Source: Paenibacillus glacialis (lineage in GTDB: Bacteria > Bacillota > Bacilli > Paenibacillales > Paenibacillaceae). From it: a DNA stretch of 64,000 nucleotides. Made by a program: the position numbers and the translations under genes. The stretch is taken from contig NZ_LVJH01000024.1 of assembly GCF_001637205.1 (NCBI RefSeq), positions 1 to 64,000 on the forward strand, written 5' to 3'. Below, piece by piece: positions 61,289 through 64,000 of the stretch. The notes below the pieces were generated by a model. It made no database searches and was not told the origin of the DNA. It worked only from the letters and a program-made list of their open reading frames with translations. Within the stretch, counting starts at the first letter, position 1, and every line of letters starts with the position of its first letter.

Positions 61289-61927
61289 ATGGAAATTAAC
61301 AAGATTAGTAATAGGAATATTGTATTTACATTCAGTTATGATTTCGATCAAAATATTCATTTGATATTGGGTACAAGATATAACTATATCATTGATACTG
61401 GTTTAGGTCATAAATGTATGGAACCAATCCAGGAATATTTGGGAACTGAGAGAAAGCCAATGATTATTATTAATACGCATCATCACTGGGATCATATATG
61501 GGGGAACAGTTCATTTCAAAATCCGATAATCATATCACATAGACTCTGCAGAGATTTAATCAATGATAAATGGGATGAAATGCTTGATAGGTATGGAAAG
61601 TACTGTGATGGTATAGTAGAAAAATGTCTACCAACTTTAGTGTTTGAGAATGAACTGTATTTTCCAGAAGATAAAGTAAGATTGTTTTATACACCTGGAC
61701 ATACGATAGACTCAATCAGTGTACTAGATGAAGAAGAAAAAGTAATAAATGTTGGAGATAATATTGGAGATTCAATAGAAGAAATCCTACCGAGTATTTA
61801 TTCGAAAAAAGAGGTATTTAAGGATACAATTTTAAGATATAAAGAACTGGATGCTAAAACATGGATTTCGGGGCATAATGTGGTGTTTGGAAAGGAAGTA
61901 CTAGACAAGATAATATATGAATTATAG
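61289..61927 (+). CDS. Metallo-beta-lactamase-fold hydrolase
   Basis: The zinc motif THHHWDHIWGN (HxHxDH) is complete, as are the later residues in LFYTPGHTIDSISVL, VINVGDNIGDSI and WISGHN. The 212-residue length is typical of glyoxalase-II-like or lactonase-type members without a resistance role. ATCGTGGAGGAATGAAAGC gives a strong binding site. The gene is AT-rich, starts 63 bases after attC-like copy 2 and ends 45 bases before copy 3, a cassette-like arrangement. Confidence 0.88.
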   Translation: MEINKISNRNIVFTFSYDFDQNIHLILGTRYNYIIDTGLGHKCMEPIQEYLGTERKPMIIINTHHHWDHIWGNSSFQNPIIISHRLCRDLINDKWDEMLDRYGKYCDGIVEKCLPTLVFENELYFPEDKVRLFYTPGHTIDSISVLDEEEKVINVGDNIGDSIEEILPSIYSKKEVFKDTILRYKELDAKTWISGHNVVFGKEVLDKIIYEL

Positions 61928-61971
61928 TAGTTTTTTTATGAGATATGAAAGTGGTTCGAAGAAGTCGTTTA

Positions 61972-62139
61972 CATCAGTAAACAATGTGTTTTCGCTACGG
62001 CAGACAAGCTGCCTCGGTCCCCGAAGGAAAGGTCGGAGAAGTATATGCCGGGACACATCCGCACCACCTAAGCGCATCGCGGCCGTTTCCTACGTTCACT
62101 TAAGCCGCTCGAACGTCAGGAATGCACATACGTTATATG
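61972..62139 (+). repeat. attC-like cassette element, copy 3 (168 bp)
   Basis: It begins CATCAGTAAAC and ends ATACGTTATATGA. The same block order as copy 2 is present: hairpin GGCAG-ACAAG-CTGCC, CCGA/TCGG pair, CGGAGAAGTA (62034) and CCTAAGCGCATCGCGGCCG (62067). Then TTCCTACGTTC pairs with GAACGTCAGGAA. The first hairpin pairs in both copies although its bases differ, a sign of conserved structure. Confidence 0.65.
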
Positions 62140-62238
62140 ACATGACCAGAACTAATAGTATCGAAAGTTCAAGGAAGTTACTTTGGACACGTGATAAAGA
62201 TAAATATTCTAAATCCCCAAAATCCTTTTAACAACGGG

Positions 62239-62640
62239 ATGCATTTAGTTTTTATTTATGACTACAGAGATACCAAACCATCATAACCAAAGGCTACAGA
62301 ATTAGAGAGGAACGGATTGTTATTCGCCCTGGAGATAGTTAATTATAGTGGCTGGAACGATGGATATCATTCGATAATAGGAAATATCCCATTAGATCAG
62401 ATGAATAATACATATGACTATGGTTTGTGGAGTACGATAAGAAGGAAATATTTAAATATTTTTGGTGATGAATTGGCTCATAAGTCACAATATAGAGCTT
62501 TATATGGATTAGGTAGCTATGGTTATATAGGACGGACAATTCATAGAGTTTTGAATGGATTAGAGTTATTTGAGATTTTGTGCAGTAGTCTAGCTACTCC
62601 AAAACAACGATCGGGTAGCAATCTGAAGCTATTCAAATAA
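62239..62640 (+). pseudogene. Hypothetical cassette gene with an in-frame stop
   Basis: ATG 62239 begins MHLVFIYDYRDTKPS and hits TAA at 62284, then the same frame continues KATELERNGLLFALEIVNYS and on to DYGLWSTIRRKYLNIFGDE and a TAA at 62640. The product resembles no family that I know. A start downstream of the stop (TTG 62317) would give 107 residues. The upstream TCAACGGGAT and frame continuity suggest one gene with a single nonsense change. Confidence 0.4.
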
Positions 62641-62647
62641 AAACAAA

Positions 62648-62688
62648 AAAAAGCTGCTGTGCATATGATGCGAACAGAGCGGCTTTTT
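62648..62688 (+). terminator. Rho-independent terminator
   Basis: AAAAAGCTGCTGT pairs with ACAGAGCGGCTTTTT through a loop of GCATATGATGCGA; the T-run closes it. It ends the cassette-like region. From 62690 to 62986 I see one short frame without homology and no other feature. Confidence 0.7.
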
Positions 62689-62986
62689 GTGCATTGTTCC
62701 AAAAATCAAAATGGTCGAATTTCAAGAAGTTTCGGCTGAACTCTACATTGACATTCCGATCAAACTAACGACTTTTAGATGGAATATGTTCCGATTTAAT
62801 ATAAGTCTTTCCTTAACCATGATGGACAAGCCAGGGGAGCGACCGGTGCATCCTAACGGAATTGGGTTTACGGAATCGGACTGAACAAGCTCCTTGCGAA
62901 GCTCGATTTAGATGGTAGTGATTTTTGGTGCTGTCACATTTTGGGTCGAGCTGTTCGTTGTATAGAGTGAAAGGGGGGGAGACAGC

Positions 62987-63580
62987 TTGAATGATACGGA
63001 GTTAAGTCAGATCATTGCAGATGTGTTGGACGGGGACACAGAAAAATTCGAGAAAATCATGGAGGTTTATCAAAAACAGATTTTTCTCTACTGTTATCAT
63101 ATGCTGGGCAATTATGCCGAAGCCGAGGATAACGCACAGGAAGTATTTTTGAAGACATTCCGCACCTTGGAGAAATATACCCAACATCAGATGAATTTTG
63201 GCGCCTGGGTATACAAGATTGCTTACCATCAATGTATCGACATCATCCGTAAGCGAAAGTTGGTGAAATATTTGCCTTTCTATTACCAGGATGAGAAAGA
63301 AAATAATGAAGTCGACTTGCATATTGAAGCCAACTATTTTGATGAATCCGTACATCAAGCCATGGCAAAATTATCGGCGGAAGAGCGTAATTTGTTAATC
63401 TTACGTTGTGTCGAGGATAAAAGCTACCAGGAGATCGGGTTGATTCTCGGCAAAAACAGTGCCAGCCTTCGTAAAAAATACGAACGTGCATCTGCAAAAT
63501 TTCGAAAGCATTATGCTCAAGTGAAGGGAGTGGGAGTGTATGAATATGGACAGGGATCGGGATTTGAAAAGACTGTTTGA
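62987..63580 (+). CDS. ECF-family RNA polymerase sigma factor
   Basis: A TTG start follows AAAGGGGGGGAGACAGC. Region 2 (IFLYCYHMLGNYAEAEDNAQ, the promoter-melting and core-binding part) and region 4 (LSAEERNLLILRCVEDKSYQEI) are both present in 197 residues, typical of ECF sigmas. Its end overlaps the start of the next gene by 41 bases, so both are co-translated. The overlapping gene is the likely anti-sigma factor. Confidence 0.9.
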   Translation: MNDTELSQIIADVLDGDTEKFEKIMEVYQKQIFLYCYHMLGNYAEAEDNAQEVFLKTFRTLEKYTQHQMNFGAWVYKIAYHQCIDIIRKRKLVKYLPFYYQDEKENNEVDLHIEANYFDESVHQAMAKLSAEERNLLILRCVEDKSYQEIGLILGKNSASLRKKYERASAKFRKHYAQVKGVGVYEYGQGSGFEKTV

Positions 63581-64000
63581 TGACCCGCGCATTCCCGACG
63601 CCGACTTGACAGGAAAAGTAATGAGAATACTAAATGCTAAGCCAAAAGAAAAGGAGAGGTTTTTTGTGAAATATAAAGTTGCTTTAACTGCGATTGTAGG
63701 AATGATGTTAATGGCCTCCACAGGTTATGCGGCAGTTCAATATCATTCTTTGTCGAATAAGGATGGCGAGGTCGTGTATGAGACTAAATCGGCGAAAGAG
63801 ATGGGACCAGAATCGAAAGAGGATAGGAAGCATGGCGAAGAATTTTATGCTCTTAAGGAGAAGGTGCTAAAGAGCGGTGAAGCTGGACTGTTCTATCTGG
63901 TTGCCAATAACCCGAATCATCAAACGGATCTTGGAACGAAGATGACTCCATTCCAAAATCTCACTCAATTGCGAGATAAGATTACGGATAAATCCGTTAA
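63540..64000 (+). CDS. Probable membrane-bound anti-sigma factor (3' cut by window edge)
   Basis: ATG 63540 lies within the sigma gene in another frame, with AAGGGAGTGGGAGTGT just before it. The frame is open to the window end (153 codons visible). A short cytoplasmic N-terminus (RDLKRLFDDPRIPDADLTGK) is followed by one membrane helix (about 46-65, VALTAIVGMMLMASTGYAAV) and an extracytoplasmic charged part. Single-pass topology downstream of, and overlapping, an ECF sigma gene is characteristic of anti-sigma factors. No zinc-binding ZAS motif is visible. Confidence 0.65.
   Translation, partial: MNMDRDRDLKRLFDDPRIPDADLTGKVMRILNAKPKEKERFFVKYKVALTAIVGMMLMASTGYAAVQYHSLSNKDGEVVYETKSAKEMGPESKEDRKHGEEFYALKEKVLKSGEAGLFYLVANNPNHQTDLGTKMTPFQNLTQLRDKITDKSV

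Noticed and set aside
1..64000. CRISPR array, tRNA or rRNA genes
   Set aside because: I found no regularly spaced direct repeats with spacers and no tRNA- or rRNA-like sequence. The only short direct repeats at fixed spacing are the three operators at 40631-40675.

Overview
The window looks like chromosomal DNA from a low-to-mid GC Gram-positive of the Bacillales, most likely Paenibacillaceae (Paenibacillus or a close relative). This is inferred from family content: a YhjB/YhjC-like symporter pair, LytS/LytT next to CstA, BlaI/BlaR1, Rrf2 and ECF sigma genes, GrpB and DUF4085 proteins, and strong AGGAGG-type ribosome binding sites. I see no rRNA, tRNA or CRISPR. It reads as an accessory, recombination-prone region: many genes are intact, but at least a dozen loci are decayed or truncated, and fragments of IS3 and IS110 elements, a tyrosine recombinase and a replication-type mobile element are scattered through it.

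Layout. 1-5.1 kb: end of an NmrA-like oxidoreductase, a recombinase remnant, an AraC regulator with a shortened GyrI domain, an APH-GNAT fusion, and a sodium:solute symporter with its DUF3311 partner. 5.3-25 kb: a polymorphic-toxin locus. Read from right to left on the minus strand it encodes a VgrG-like spike (24917-23382), a pentapeptide-repeat protein, two accessory proteins, a PAAR-like DUF4280 tip protein, and then a VgrG-like spike fused to an EndoU-type toxin, with its immunity gene. Downstream lie two further near-identical spike-toxin copies, 5'-truncated or frameshifted. They carry different C-terminal tips (CdiA-CT-like nucleases) and their own immunity genes. Beyond these are decayed orphan toxin/immunity cassettes, including two on the plus strand (6.6-8.5 kb). 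The spike copies switch to unrelated tips right after the same KGTG motif, and a 190-245 bp repeat with a strong hairpin follows each immunity gene. This arrangement suits cassette exchange by homologous recombination. No sheath, tube, baseplate or ATPase gene of a contractile injection system is in the window.

25-34 kb: a secreted or membrane-anchored serine hydrolase with an OmpR/HisKA two-component system, then LytS/LytT with a CstA-type transporter, probably a pyruvate or related carbon-source module under catabolite control. 34-48.8 kb: a second serine hydrolase, IS debris, a HAD phosphatase and MFS transporter divergent from a LacI regulator, Rrf2/azoreductase with three phased palindromic operators, GNAT and MerR genes with a classic 19-bp-spacer promoter, GrpB, and a one-piece MacB-type ABC transporter divergent from its two-component system. 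48.8-55.4 kb: a possible structured RNA, BlaI/BlaR1 with four BlaI-type operators in two promoters, and an Rrf2 / thioredoxin-reductase-like / thioredoxin redox cluster followed by an MFS exporter. 55.4-58.9 kb: a graveyard of methyltransferase, GrpB, GNAT and beta-lactamase-fold fragments around one intact alpha/beta hydrolase.

60.3-62.6 kb: unrelated single genes (DUF4085, a metallo-beta-lactamase-fold hydrolase, a hypothetical) separated by about 167-bp conserved, foldable elements that end in ACGTTAnnTGA. They resemble integron attC sites. The window ends in an ECF sigma gene overlapping a probable anti-sigma or regulator gene that runs off the edge.
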